Positions 1 to 7,100 are shown, counted from the first letter of the stretch. The stretch is 7,330 bases of DNA from Actinomyces sp. (GCA_012837655.1 DUQT01000082.1:1-7330); one strand, 5' to 3'. The notes: a model not told the origin generated them from the sequence alone. Numbers and translations: made by a program.

Positions 1-95
1 ACCCGCGCGAAGCGCCTAAGCCACTAAATGTCCAACTTTCGCCACGAATTGCACCGAAAAATAGCGAACAGTGACCAATCGCACCCGAATTCCGT

Positions 96-125
96 TTGAT
101 TTATACCCCGCCCACCCCATAGAGT
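96..125 (+). promoter_or_regulatory. Putative sigma-A-type promoter of the tRNA-Met gene
   Basis: TTGATT (96-101) resembles a -35 box and TAGAGT (120-125) fits the TAnnnT pattern of actinobacterial -10 boxes, with an 18-bp spacer. Transcription would start near 131-133, a few bases before the tRNA 5' end, leaving a very short leader. The fit to consensus is moderate, and the position directly ahead of a terminated tRNA gene is the main support. Confidence 0.45.
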
Positions 126-136
126 GGAGTCACCGA

Positions 137-210
137 CGCGGGGTGGAGCAGTTCGGTAGCTCGCCGGGCTCATAACCCGGAGGTCGTTGGTTCAAATCCA
201 GCCCCCGCTA
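137..210 (+). tRNA. Initiator tRNA-fMet (anticodon CAT)
   Basis: A 74-nt cloverleaf can be drawn by eye. The acceptor 5' strand CGCGGGG (137-143) pairs with CCCCGC (203-208). The D-arm contains AGCAGTTCGGTAGCT, the anticodon arm is CCGGG-CTCATAA-CCCGG with anticodon CAT at 171-173, and the T-arm contains GGTTCAAATCC. Two hallmarks identify the initiator rather than elongator tRNA-Met: position 1 (C) is unpaired against position 72 (T), and three consecutive G-C pairs flank the anticodon loop. The discriminator base is A210 and CCA is not encoded, so it must be added after transcription, as is common in actinobacteria. It is a single-gene unit with its own terminator. Confidence 0.95.
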
Positions 211-219
211 CTAATCTGG

Positions 220-250
220 CCCGACATCTAAAGCAGATGTCGGGTTTTTT
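220..250 (+). terminator. Rho-independent terminator after tRNA-fMet
   Basis: CCCGACATCT (220-229) and AGATGTCGGG (235-244) form a perfect 10-bp stem with a 5-nt loop, followed directly by six T (245-250). It starts 10 nt after the tRNA 3' end, so it ends the tRNA transcript and separates it from the next gene. Confidence 0.93.
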
Positions 251-424
251 GTTTCACATTTTCTGTGAGTTTCAACCAGCCACGCCCTCGTGGATGAAAA
301 TTGTCGCAACAATTTTGGAAAGAATAGGGACTTTTCCGCGAAAACCCTTTATTCTTGTGTGTAAACACAGCGCAGGAAGGGTTCTGGCGCGTCATCCCAT
401 CGTTAAACGGCGCGCTTTTGGATC

Positions 425-1447
425 ATGGCTAAAGGAAAAGTTTTGGTTGCCTTCCTAGTGGGGGCGGTAGTCGTTGTTGCCGGCTTGGCGATTGGTGCCA
501 TTTTTGTTGCCGGGAACGCGAGCGCGGCGTGCGAAGAGGCACGTAATAAGTTCAACTCGTCGAAGAGTGAACTAGACGCCGAAACCGCGCAGGCCCACAC
601 GCTTCTTAATTTCTTGAACGACGAAAACTCGTACGGTTACGCCGAAACCGATGAGGGCGCGCGCAATATTCAGGCTCTTCGCGACGCCATTTCGAACGCG
701 CAGGGATTGGAAGTTTCGAACTGTTCTACAAAGGCGCAGGCCGAAAAAATCTCCAGTGACGCGGATTCAATTTCCGAGGACGTGGCTGAGTTCAACGCGA
801 CTCAGCAGAGACTGGCGGATGGGTTGATCGCACATGCGGCTCCTCAGATCAAGGAAAAGTCAGATGCTTACAACAAGACGATCGCTGAGTCGCGCGAAGT
901 TGCGAAGACCAGCATCACAAAGGCGAATGACTCGGAGGGGTACGGTCAGGTTGATGGGTCTTTGAACCTGCTACTTGAAGCGCAGAAGGCTTTGGATTCC
1001 AAGGAAGAACTGCCCACGGTTCCGGAGGAAATTAAGTCGATTGAGGATCTGCGGAATGCAAACTCGGCGCTGGATCGCTTGGCTGAAGTTGCTTCGAGCA
1101 CGGAACATTCGGCATCGGCTCTCAAGGAATCTATTGATAAGTACGCTGGTGAACTAGCAAAGAAGAAGGCTGAAGAAAAGGCCAAGAAGGAAGCCGAAGA
1201 GAAGCGCAAAGCCGAGCAGGAAAAGGCCGAAAAGGACCGCAAGGAAGCTGAGCGTCGGTCCAACCAAAACTCCAACAGCGGCGGCGGAACTTGTAACGAC
1301 ATTGTCGTATATGCGGAACAGTGCACCAACCACGCGGTGATCCACTACCTTGCGTCAAACGGCTGGTCCGTCAATGACGCGTGGGCGGCGGCGCAAGAAG
1401 CGGGTTGCAAGAAGATCCAGCAGACCTCGAACCCGTGCAGTAGGTAG
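425..1447 (+). CDS. Exported or membrane-anchored coiled-coil protein with Cys-rich C-terminal domain
   Basis: The protein has 340 residues and no specific family that I recognise; such proteins are often loosely labelled colicin-transporter- or TolA-like because of their Lys/Glu/Ala repeats. Residues 1-5 are basic and 6-29 form one long hydrophobic helix, followed by ASA-AC (32-36). This is a signal peptide cut after ASA, or an uncleaved anchor given its length; C36 lacks a good lipobox. Residues 36-240 are polar and probably helical, with C100. Residues 245-278 are a highly charged K/E/A coiled coil, then comes an N/S/G linker (279-288). Residues 289-340 form a compact domain with cysteines 290, 300, 328 and 338, probably two disulfides outside the membrane. 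ATG 425 is the only usable start after the in-frame stop at 404-406, but no good ribosome site precedes it. It runs convergent to the next gene. Binding or cell-wall function is inference only. Confidence 0.88.
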   Translation: MAKGKVLVAFLVGAVVVVAGLAIGAIFVAGNASAACEEARNKFNSSKSELDAETAQAHTLLNFLNDENSYGYAETDEGARNIQALRDAISNAQGLEVSNCSTKAQAEKISSDADSISEDVAEFNATQQRLADGLIAHAAPQIKEKSDAYNKTIAESREVAKTSITKANDSEGYGQVDGSLNLLLEAQKALDSKEELPTVPEEIKSIEDLRNANSALDRLAEVASSTEHSASALKESIDKYAGELAKKKAEEKAKKEAEEKRKAEQEKAEKDRKEAERRSNQNSNSGGGTCNDIVVYAEQCTNHAVIHYLASNGWSVNDAWAAAQEAGCKKIQQTSNPCSR

Positions 1448-1459
1448 CTTCGAGCCTGT

Positions 1460-1497
1460 TGGTGGGGCTACACGATGGAAGACGTGTAGCCCCACCA
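1460..1497. terminator. Hairpin between convergent genes, possible bidirectional terminator
   Basis: The arms 1460-1473 and 1484-1497 (TGGTGGGGCTACAC and its exact complement) form a perfect 14-bp stem with a 10-nt loop. It begins 12 nt after the stop of the plus-strand gene and lies 92 nt beyond the stop of the minus-strand gene. No T-run follows on either strand, so it is not a classical intrinsic terminator, but its strength and position between converging 3' ends make transcript ending or 3'-end protection likely. Confidence 0.7.
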
Positions 1498-1589
1498 TCT
1501 CAAAGGCGCCTGGTGATCTGATTTCTGCAGACTCCCTGATTCATTGTAGGGCGCCCGATATCTTCATCACCGATAGACGCAGCTTCTTA

Positions 1590-2423
1590 TTAGCCCAGGA
1601 TCTCGACGTCGGCCACTATTCCCAGGACAGCTTGAGCCGTGCCGCCGATTGCGGTGTCGTAGCTGTAGCTACCAGAGACAGTTATGTACATTTTGACAAT
1701 ATCTCCAGAAACGACTTCCGCATCTTCATCCGGCATGGGGGCAACCATTGTGTTGACCTCGTAGTCGTATTCGGATTCCTGATAGACCCCGCTGGTGTCG
1801 ACGCGGAAAAAATCTCCGGTCGCAGCATCTGCTTGGGTTACTCGTCCGTAGACAATGTACTGTTCAGAAATGTGACTGTCCGGATCGCGTTCGACGAGCT
1901 TCCAATCACGTTCAGAGATCTCAGCGTACTGGCTAAGGTCCCTTAACTCGTCAAACGTCTTGCCGGTGTTTGCGATAGTGTCGGGTTCTGTGACCTCTTC
2001 GGTGGCTTCTGTTTCAACTTCAGTCACGGGTTCCGTCGAGGTCTCTTCTTCTAGAACCGCGGCAGGTTCAGCATCCTCATCGATGGATGCCGAGTCACTG
2101 CCTCCCCCAAATGCGAGAGGCAAAACAATGAGCAACAGGACAGCAGCGGCAATACTTCCAAAGATAATCTTCCGTTTGGACTTCTTCGATTTCTGGCCTG
2201 GATCCTCACTGAAAGGATGACCCGGTCCTTGTTGTCCAGATACGCCCTCCGTAGAAGTAACGTCGGGGTCAGAAGTAACCACTGGCGGCACGGTGCCGTC
2301 ATCGGCAATCCAAAGCGGCCAACCATAAGGCGGTGGACCCCAAGATGGGTCGGGCTCCCAACCCGGCTCAGGTTCCCAGCCCTCAGGTGGCACAGGCCAG
2401 TTTGGCGGCGGATTGAACTTCAT
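1590..2423 (-). CDS. Single-pass membrane protein with Pro/Trp-rich N-terminal tail
   Basis: The protein has 277 residues and its specific function is unknown. Residues 1-38 are a Pro/Trp-rich tail with Trp at 9, 16, 22, 28, 35 and 38 in repeated P-x-x-G-W or P-D-P-S-W contexts, a head found on many otherwise unrelated actinobacterial proteins. A variable linker (39-77) leads to a basic cluster KSKKSKRK (78-85) and one transmembrane helix (86-105). The positive-inside rule puts the tail in the cytoplasm and the rest outside. Residues 112-150 are an acidic Glu/Thr linker. Residues 185-277 form a beta-rich domain (YIVYGRVTQADAATGDFFRVD ... GDIVKMYITVSG) that looks like a small OB fold; that fold is inferred from strand pattern. 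The start is well supported: a purine-rich ribosome site (complement of 2431-2440, AGGAAGAAGG) lies 7 nt upstream of ATG 2423. The stop is TAA at 1592-1590. It is divergent from ychJ across a long repeat-bearing gap. Confidence 0.9.
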   Translation of the reverse strand: MKFNPPPNWPVPPEGWEPEPGWEPDPSWGPPPYGWPLWIADDGTVPPVVTSDPDVTSTEGVSGQQGPGHPFSEDPGQKSKKSKRKIIFGSIAAAVLLLIVLPLAFGGGSDSASIDEDAEPAAVLEEETSTEPVTEVETEATEEVTEPDTIANTGKTFDELRDLSQYAEISERDWKLVERDPDSHISEQYIVYGRVTQADAATGDFFRVDTSGVYQESEYDYEVNTMVAPMPDEDAEVVSGDIVKMYITVSGSYSYDTAIGGTAQAVLGIVADVEILG

Positions 2424-2581
2424 TTTGAATCCTTCTTCCTGTGTGATGTGGACACTTTAAGGCTATGTAGTGCCACGGACATTAATTCTCCGAGGAACAT
2501 AATTCGGCTAGACCTCGCGGAAAACCTGGTGTTTAGCAATAAATCTCAGGAGCGCTTCGCCATCCTCGCCCTCCCAGAAAA

Positions 2582-2610
2582 ACGATTCAGAGGGGAAGTT
2601 CCCCCTAAAA
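2582..2610. repeat. Truncated copy of the 83-bp repeat unit
   Basis: ACGATTCAGAGGGGAA matches the start of the next unit exactly, but the copy stops after about 24-29 bp and is followed at a 30-bp offset by the next ACGATTCAGA. It contains the near-perfect palindrome GGGGAAGTTCCCC (2592-2604). It looks like a unit that lost its central and right parts, or a local slippage duplication of the left end. Confidence 0.7.
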
Positions 2611-2611
2611 A

Positions 2612-2694
2612 ACGATTCAGAGGGGAACTGGCTGAAATGCACCCTGTTTTAGCCACTTTGGGTCTGAATGGTTCCTGGGCAGCCGGTCCAAAAC
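2612..2694. repeat. 83-bp repeat unit, copy 1
   Basis: ATTCAGA (2615-2621) pairs with TCTGAAT (2663-2669). This is the most diverged complete copy: the first inner hairpin is degraded (GGGGAACTGGCT), and the right flank reads GGTTCCTGGGC in place of the TTTTT-GAGGGCG arm. The GCCAC and TTGGGTCTGAAT core is intact. Confidence 0.75.
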
Positions 2695-2777
2695 ACCATT
2701 CAGAGGGTAAATTCCCGAAACACACCCCAATTCGGCCACATTGGGTCTGAATCATTTTTCGAGGGCGGGCCTGGTAC
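2695..2777. repeat. 83-bp repeat unit, copy 2
   Basis: ATTCAGA (2698-2704) pairs with TCTGAAT (2746-2752). Inside, GGGTAAATTCCC can form a 3-bp hairpin and CCCAAT...ATTGGG (from about 2725 to 2745) a 6-bp hairpin, giving a small cloverleaf-like fold. The right arm ATTTTTCGAGGGCG (2754-2767) is the same arm that ends the whole cluster. Confidence 0.8.
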
Positions 2778-2849
2778 ACCATTCAGAGGGCAACTGCCCA
2801 AAACACACCCCATTTCCGCCACTTAGGGTCGGAATCGTTTTTGAGGGCG
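2778..2849. repeat. 83-bp repeat unit, copy 3
   Basis: This copy is close to copy 2 through the first 58 bases. ATTCAGA (2781-2787) faces TCGGAAT (2829-2835), one change from the perfect complement. The first inner hairpin is GGGC-AACT-GCCC (2788-2799), a base pair longer than in copy 2. The unit closes with TCGTTTTTGAGGGCG, the mirror of the left border of the cluster at 2567. Confidence 0.8.
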
Positions 2850-2990
2850 ACAACGCTAGCGCTCGGGCGCACTCAATGTCCGAGAGTCACGATACCCTTG
2901 AAGCGCTACAGGTCCTCCGAGCCCGGCACCAAGCCGCGCCCTCAAAAGCGCGGCCGCCGCGGCCCTACCTTTTCCGATTGGAAAGTCCCC

Positions 2991-3356
2991 ATGATTTGTC
3001 CGTGTGGTTCGGGTAAGAACTACTCCGAGTGTTGCGAAATCTACATCAGCGGCTCCCCCGCCCCAACCGCGGAGGCGCTCATGCGTTCGCGTTACACCGC
3101 ATTCGTTGTCGAGGACGAGCCTTACTTACTCAAAACCTGGGATCCTCGCACCCGGCCACCGCGGATCGTGTTCGAACCGGAGATCACCTGGACTGGCCTC
3201 GAGATCCTCAAGACAGTGAAGGGCGGAGCGGACGACACGATGGGCATGGTCCATTTCCGCGCTCACTTCCAGACAGCTGACGGTAAGGGCAGTCAGGAGG
3301 AGCGTTCCAAATTCCTTCGCCCAGAAGCGGGCGCACCTTGGATTTACGTTGACTGA
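2991..3356 (+). CDS. ychJ: YchJ-family (UPF0225) SEC-C zinc-binding protein
   Basis: A 121-residue cytoplasmic protein of the YchJ family, whose cellular role is not established. The N-terminal SEC-C motif is MICPCGSGKNYSECC, with Cys 3, 5, 13 and 14 as likely zinc ligands. The family signature follows: PTAEALMRSRYTAFV, then YLLKTW, and near the end EERSKFLRPE and PWIYVD, consistent with an NTF2-like core. The well-known E. coli YchJ carries a second SEC-C motif at its C-terminus; this protein stops right after WIYVD and lacks it. I chose ATG 2991, preceded by GGAAAG (2980-2985), because the family starts directly before the SEC-C motif. The frame stays open upstream to ATG 2841, but that would add 50 unconserved residues starting inside the repeat. 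The PemK-like gene begins 48 nt downstream on the same strand, so co-transcription is possible. Confidence 0.9.
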   Translation: MICPCGSGKNYSECCEIYISGSPAPTAEALMRSRYTAFVVEDEPYLLKTWDPRTRPPRIVFEPEITWTGLEILKTVKGGADDTMGMVHFRAHFQTADGKGSQEERSKFLRPEAGAPWIYVD

Positions 3357-3404
3357 GCTCCGCCCTCGGAAATCAAAATAAGAAATCTGCACGAAAGGAC
3401 AGCG

Positions 3405-4058
3405 ATGGCGTCGCGAGGATTTTTGAACCGGTTGGCGAGCTCCGTGGTGAGGACTGCGAAAAATGAAGTGCGGCGCCAAGCGCAGAGGGTTGCGCGCGGC
3501 GAATTCGACAGGGCACTCGGCGACGATTCTAGGAAGTCGCCAAATCGCGACGACTCACGACCAACGCCTGGAAATACGCGGCGTCCCGCGGCGAAATTGG
3601 GGGCAGGTTCTCCTGGCACACATGCGGGGGCCGGCGAGGTTTCGGAGGCTTTTTACATGCCGAAGGGATCCCCGCTGCCGGAGTTTAGTTACTCGCCGAA
3701 ACGCAATCACCGCGCGGATCCCGGCGAGGTCATCTGGACCTGGGTTCCCTTCGAAGAAGACCCGACGCAGGGCAAGGACCGCCCGGTGTTGGTCCTCGCG
3801 GAGACTAACCAGGGAGTGATCGCCTCCCAAATGACCAGCCGCGACCGCACGGAAGATTTTCTTCCCGAAGATAAATATGGGAGGGCGTGGCTCGACATCG
3901 GTACGGGGTCGTGGGATGACAAGGGTCGCAACTCCGAGGTGAGGTTGGATCGGTTGCTCATGATCCCGCGCGGGTCGATGCGGCGCGAGGGTGGGCGGCT
4001 CGATGAGGCGACATTCTACGAGGTTGTACGCATGATTCGGCGGGTGCATGGGGGTTAG
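3405..4058 (+). CDS. MazF/PemK-like protein with long N-terminal extension
   Basis: A 217-residue protein whose C-terminal half (about 106-217) matches the PemK/MazF fold: PGEVIWTWVPFEEDP, then the hallmark GKDRPVLVL (123-131), then ASQMTSRDR (140-148), and SEVRLDRLLMIPRG (177-190). Family members are typically ribonucleases acting on mRNA, usually held inactive by an antitoxin. Residues 1-37 are basic and amphipathic (RTAKNEVRRQAQR) and 38-85 are low-complexity, rich in S, R, P and G, so the protein is roughly twice the usual MazF length. The start is well supported by GAAAGGA (3393-3399), 5 nt before ATG 3405. No antitoxin-sized gene lies upstream; the neighbour is ychJ. I recall similar solitary PemK-like proteins as common in actinobacteria, so it may be a housekeeping relative rather than a toxin. 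Activity here is inference. Confidence 0.85.
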   Translation: MASRGFLNRLASSVVRTAKNEVRRQAQRVARGEFDRALGDDSRKSPNRDDSRPTPGNTRRPAAKLGAGSPGTHAGAGEVSEAFYMPKGSPLPEFSYSPKRNHRADPGEVIWTWVPFEEDPTQGKDRPVLVLAETNQGVIASQMTSRDRTEDFLPEDKYGRAWLDIGTGSWDDKGRNSEVRLDRLLMIPRGSMRREGGRLDEATFYEVVRMIRRVHGG

Positions 4059-4087
4059 GGGTCTCGACACCCGAATAAGTGTCCGTG

Positions 4088-4120
4088 GGGTTTCGTAACA
4101 TTACAAGTAACCGAAAACCC
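4088..4120 (+). promoter_or_regulatory. Imperfect dyad in the leader of the helicase gene
   Basis: GGGTTTCG (4088-4095) pairs with CGAAAACCC (4112-4120) through 8 bp with one bulged A, and a second dyad TTAC-AA-GTAA (4101-4110) sits inside. GTAAC also appears twice, 12 bp apart. It lies 25 nt before the ATG, between the PemK-like stop and the helicase ribosome site. It could be an operator, an attenuator or simply a hairpin ending the upstream transcript; there is no T-run. No convincing -35/-10 pair is seen. Confidence 0.35.
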
Positions 4121-4145
4121 AAGCTATCCCATCAAGAAGGACCTC

Positions 4146-7100
4146 ATGGACGAGTATTCTGACTTGGTTCCCGGACTCTACGAGACCATCATTGACGCTG
4201 GTTTACAGTCCGCCCTGGACAAGTACGGAGAACGTGCTGTCAGGCAAACTGTTGACAATGCTGATTTTCCGTTCGTTATATCTAGATACGTTGCTCGACA
4301 ATTGGAAAAATCACTCGCGCAGAGCAAAAAGGCCGACCGATTTGAGCTGACCGACAAGGTATTACGGGTCATAAACTCGCAAGATGACTCTCAAGAATCA
4401 GACAAGCACTCGCCAGAATCAGACAAGCAGCTGATTCTGAAAAAAGACCAGGCTCAATTACTTACTGAGATAAAGGCATCTGAAAACGCATCTGAGCTGA
4501 TTCGTCCTGAGACCCCGCTTAACGACGCTGCGCTATTGACCAACGCTGAGCACGATCCATCCATACAAGCGGAGTTAGCCAAAGAGCTAGCTTCCGCTGA
4601 CCGGGTTGATGCGCTGATCGCATTCATCAAGTGGACCGGCATAAGAACAATCGCTAAAGAGCTTGAAAAGCTAAAGAACCGCGGTGTTCCAATCCGGATT
4701 ATCACAACTACTTACACGGGAGCTACACAGCGTGAGGCTCTGGATAGACTCGTTAACGATTATGGCGCGCAAATCAAGATCAACTACAACAACAAGGCAA
4801 CGCGCCTGCATGCCAAAGCATGGTTGATTCATAGAAACACGGGATATCATACAGCGTTTGTTGGATCTTCCAATCTGTCTGCTGCGGCCATGCAAGACGG
4901 TTTGGAGTGGAATGTTCGTCTTGCCAAGAGCAATACGCCAGCCGTTTTTGACAAGTTTGAAACCACGTTTGATTCCTATTGGGCGTCGCCCGCATTCGAA
5001 ACCTACGATCCCAATCGTGACGCCGCTCGTTTGGATGAGGCACTAGAAGAAGCGCGCGGTTTTGGTAAGAAGCCAAGCACTGAGTTCGACTTCACCGCCT
5101 TAGATATTCGTCCCTACCCTTACCAGCACCAGATGTTGGATGAACTCGAATACGAACGAGCAAACGGCTACCACAAGAACCTAGTCGTTGCAGCGACCGG
5201 CACAGGAAAGACTGTTGTCGCTGCACTAGATTACAAAACGCTCCGAGAGAGAATGTCGGCGAAGTTAGACAAACTTCCTCGGACCCTCTTCGTCGCGCAC
5301 CGTGACGAAATCCTGAACCAATCAATGAGAACGTTCCGAGATGTGCTTAAGTCGTCGAAGATTACTTGGTCGACCTCGAGCGGTTACAAACTATCGGAGC
5401 TCAATAAAGATACGTTTCCCACGTACGACAACATCGCGTTTGCCTCAATCCAGTCATTGCATGCAAAGACACTTGAAAAGCTTGACAAAGACTTCTTTGA
5501 CATCATAATCATCGACGAGTTCCACCATGCGCATGCCAGCAGTTATCGAAGCCTGCTCAAGCACTTTAAACCAGCTGAATTAGTGGGACTAACCGCAACT
5601 CCAGAGAGAGGCGATGGCATCAATGTTGGATTGGAGTTTTTCGATGGCCGCGTCGCAACAGAGCTAAGACTTTGGGATGCTTTGGAAGAAGGTCTCCTAT
5701 CCCCCTTCCACTACTTCGTGAACTTCGACGGCACCGACCTTTCAAAGGTGAAGATGCGAGGCGGGGACTATGACACTGCCGCGCTCTCGAACGTGTTGAC
5801 CGGTGATGACGCGCGCGTGAACCTTATTGTCAAGGCAATGCGGGACAAGATCATCGATCTGTCGAACATGCGCGCGCTTTGTTTCTGCGTCGATATCAAC
5901 CATGCCCGCTATATGGCTAAGGCATTCGATGATATTGGGTTCAAAGCCGCATACGTTACGTCCAAAGAATCCTCAATGCGCCGCGATGAAGCTTTGCACG
6001 CGTTGGCACAAGGGGACATACAAATCATTTGTTCAGTTGATATTTTCAATGAGGGCGTGGATGTGCCCGATATCGATACAGTGCTAATGCTCCGCCCCAC
6101 ACAGTCATCGACAATTTTCTTGCAGCAGTTAGGTCGCGGACTTCGCCTTTCGGAGAACAAGACTGTACTCACTGTCCTGGATTTTGTCGGAAACCAAAAT
6201 AAAAACTTCCGTTTCGATTTGAAATTGCAGGCTCTGACTGGTTCATCTCGAGGCCAGTTAGTCGATAGAGTGAAAAACGGTTTCAGCCACCTACCAGCCG
6301 GATCTCAAATAATTCTTGAAGAACAATCCCAGGAAATAGTTCTTCAGTCGATCAAGGACAACCTAAAGATCGCAACTGCAAAACTACCTTCTGAAATACG
6401 TGCCACAGCTGAGGCCTCTGGAGTGTCGAATATTTCCGATTATCAGCTAACGAAATACCTGGTCGATGCTCAACGCCAGCTTCCCGATATCTACAACCGT
6501 GGAAAATATTCAGATAAGCCCGTCTCCTGGAAACGTCTATTGCACTGGGCAAAAACTGGAAAAGACACGGAGGCCGACGAATTTGAAGATGTACGGATGA
6601 GATTCCGATCGCTTGCTCACGTGACTGATCCGGAACGGATTGACGCCTACCTACGTATTCTTACCACGCCACACCTGAGGTACGAGACCCTATCGAGCCG
6701 TGACAAGCTCTATGCGCACATGCTCATGTACTCCTTCTGGCCCAGAGGCGAGAGAGACGGCGAAAAAATCACCTCCATCGACTACGCATTAGACGTCCTT
6801 AGGTCGACTCCAGGGCTTCAAGATGAACTTGCGCAGATTTTCCAGGCCGCGAGCATTAGGTCCAAGAAGCTTTATGAGGTTCCATCCGGAGAACTGGGTA
6901 TCTCCACACCGCTGAAGGTCGGCGCAAAATACACGCGCGAAGAGTTGTTGGCAGCACTGGGCCAAGGATTTGAGTTCCACGACCAGGTCCCTGGCCATAT
7001 GAGAGAAGGCGTGAAGTACTGCAAGCTAACCAATACTGACGCCCTGCTGGTCACACTTGTTAAATCTGAAGCTGAGTTCTCACCGAATACGCTGTACCGC

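Larger units (their letters stand above)
2567..2849. repeat. Palindromic tandem repeat cluster with outer inverted repeats
   Basis: The whole 283-bp block is bounded by inverted repeats. The left arm (2567-2591) is CGCCCTC, four extra bases, then AAAAACGATTCAGA. The right arm (2829-2849) is TCGGAATCGTTTTT followed by GAGGGCG. Without the four extra bases, 20 of 21 positions pair. Inside, the 7-mer ATTCAGA occurs at 2585, 2615, 2698 and 2781, and its complement TCTGAAT (or TCGGAAT) at 2663, 2746 and 2829. The three complete pairs are each offset by exactly 48 bp, and complete units repeat exactly every 83 bp. A third copy of the right arm, including TTTTTCGAGGGCG, lies at 2746-2767. The pattern suggests a REP- or MITE-like element that was internally duplicated. 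No transposase is present, so any mobility would depend on an enzyme elsewhere. Confidence 0.85.
2424..2990. other. 567-bp gap between divergent genes, largely palindromic repeats
   Basis: No convincing gene lies here. Positions 2424-2440 hold the ribosome site of the minus-strand gene. Positions 2441-2566 presumably carry its promoter, but no clear -35/-10 pair stands out. Positions 2567-2849 are a repeat cluster described separately. Positions 2850-2990 lead into the YchJ gene and are G+C-rich, with short palindromes such as CGCTAGCG (2854-2861) and a GGCCGCCGCGGCC stretch near 2951. Reading frames across the repeats are not supported, because the 83-bp period is not a multiple of three and would shift frame between copies. 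Confidence 0.7.

Noticed and set aside
1..95. Possible end of an upstream gene
   Set aside because: No frame on either strand shows recognisable protein sequence in so short a stretch.
137..210. tRNA-fMet as the attachment site of an integrated element
   Set aside because: No second copy of the tRNA 3' end is seen in the window and no integrase is adjacent.
327..369. Hairpin TTTTC-CGC-GAAAA (332-344, extended by GGG/CCC) and near-palindrome TGTGTGTAAACACA (356-369) upstream of the coiled-coil gene
   Set aside because: Both are real as sequence and could be an operator or leader element, but the spacing does not match the GlxR/CRP pattern and no promoter can be placed with confidence.
946..1358. 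Several minus-strand and alternate frames inside the coiled-coil gene
   Set aside because: They are by-products of the low-complexity Lys/Glu/Ala codons; the plus-strand 340-residue frame has clear protein features.
2217..2782. Reading frames across the repeat cluster on both strands (2217-2750 plus, 2546-2782 minus)
   Set aside because: They overlap the minus-strand gene or the repeats, have no supporting ribosome site, and the 83-bp period breaks frame between copies.
2582..2849. CRISPR-like array
   Set aside because: Units are 83 bp, themselves palindromic, and similar over most of their length; there are no short identical repeats with unique spacers and no cas genes.
2876..3016. 46-residue plus-strand frame starting MSESHDTLEALQ and overlapping the ychJ start
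   Set aside because: No ribosome site, no recognisable family, and it ends out of frame inside ychJ. A tiny overlapping peptide cannot be excluded but is not supported.
4066..4083. GACAC...GTGTC stem after the PemK-like gene as a terminator
   Set aside because: Only 5 bp, with no T-run; too weak to call.
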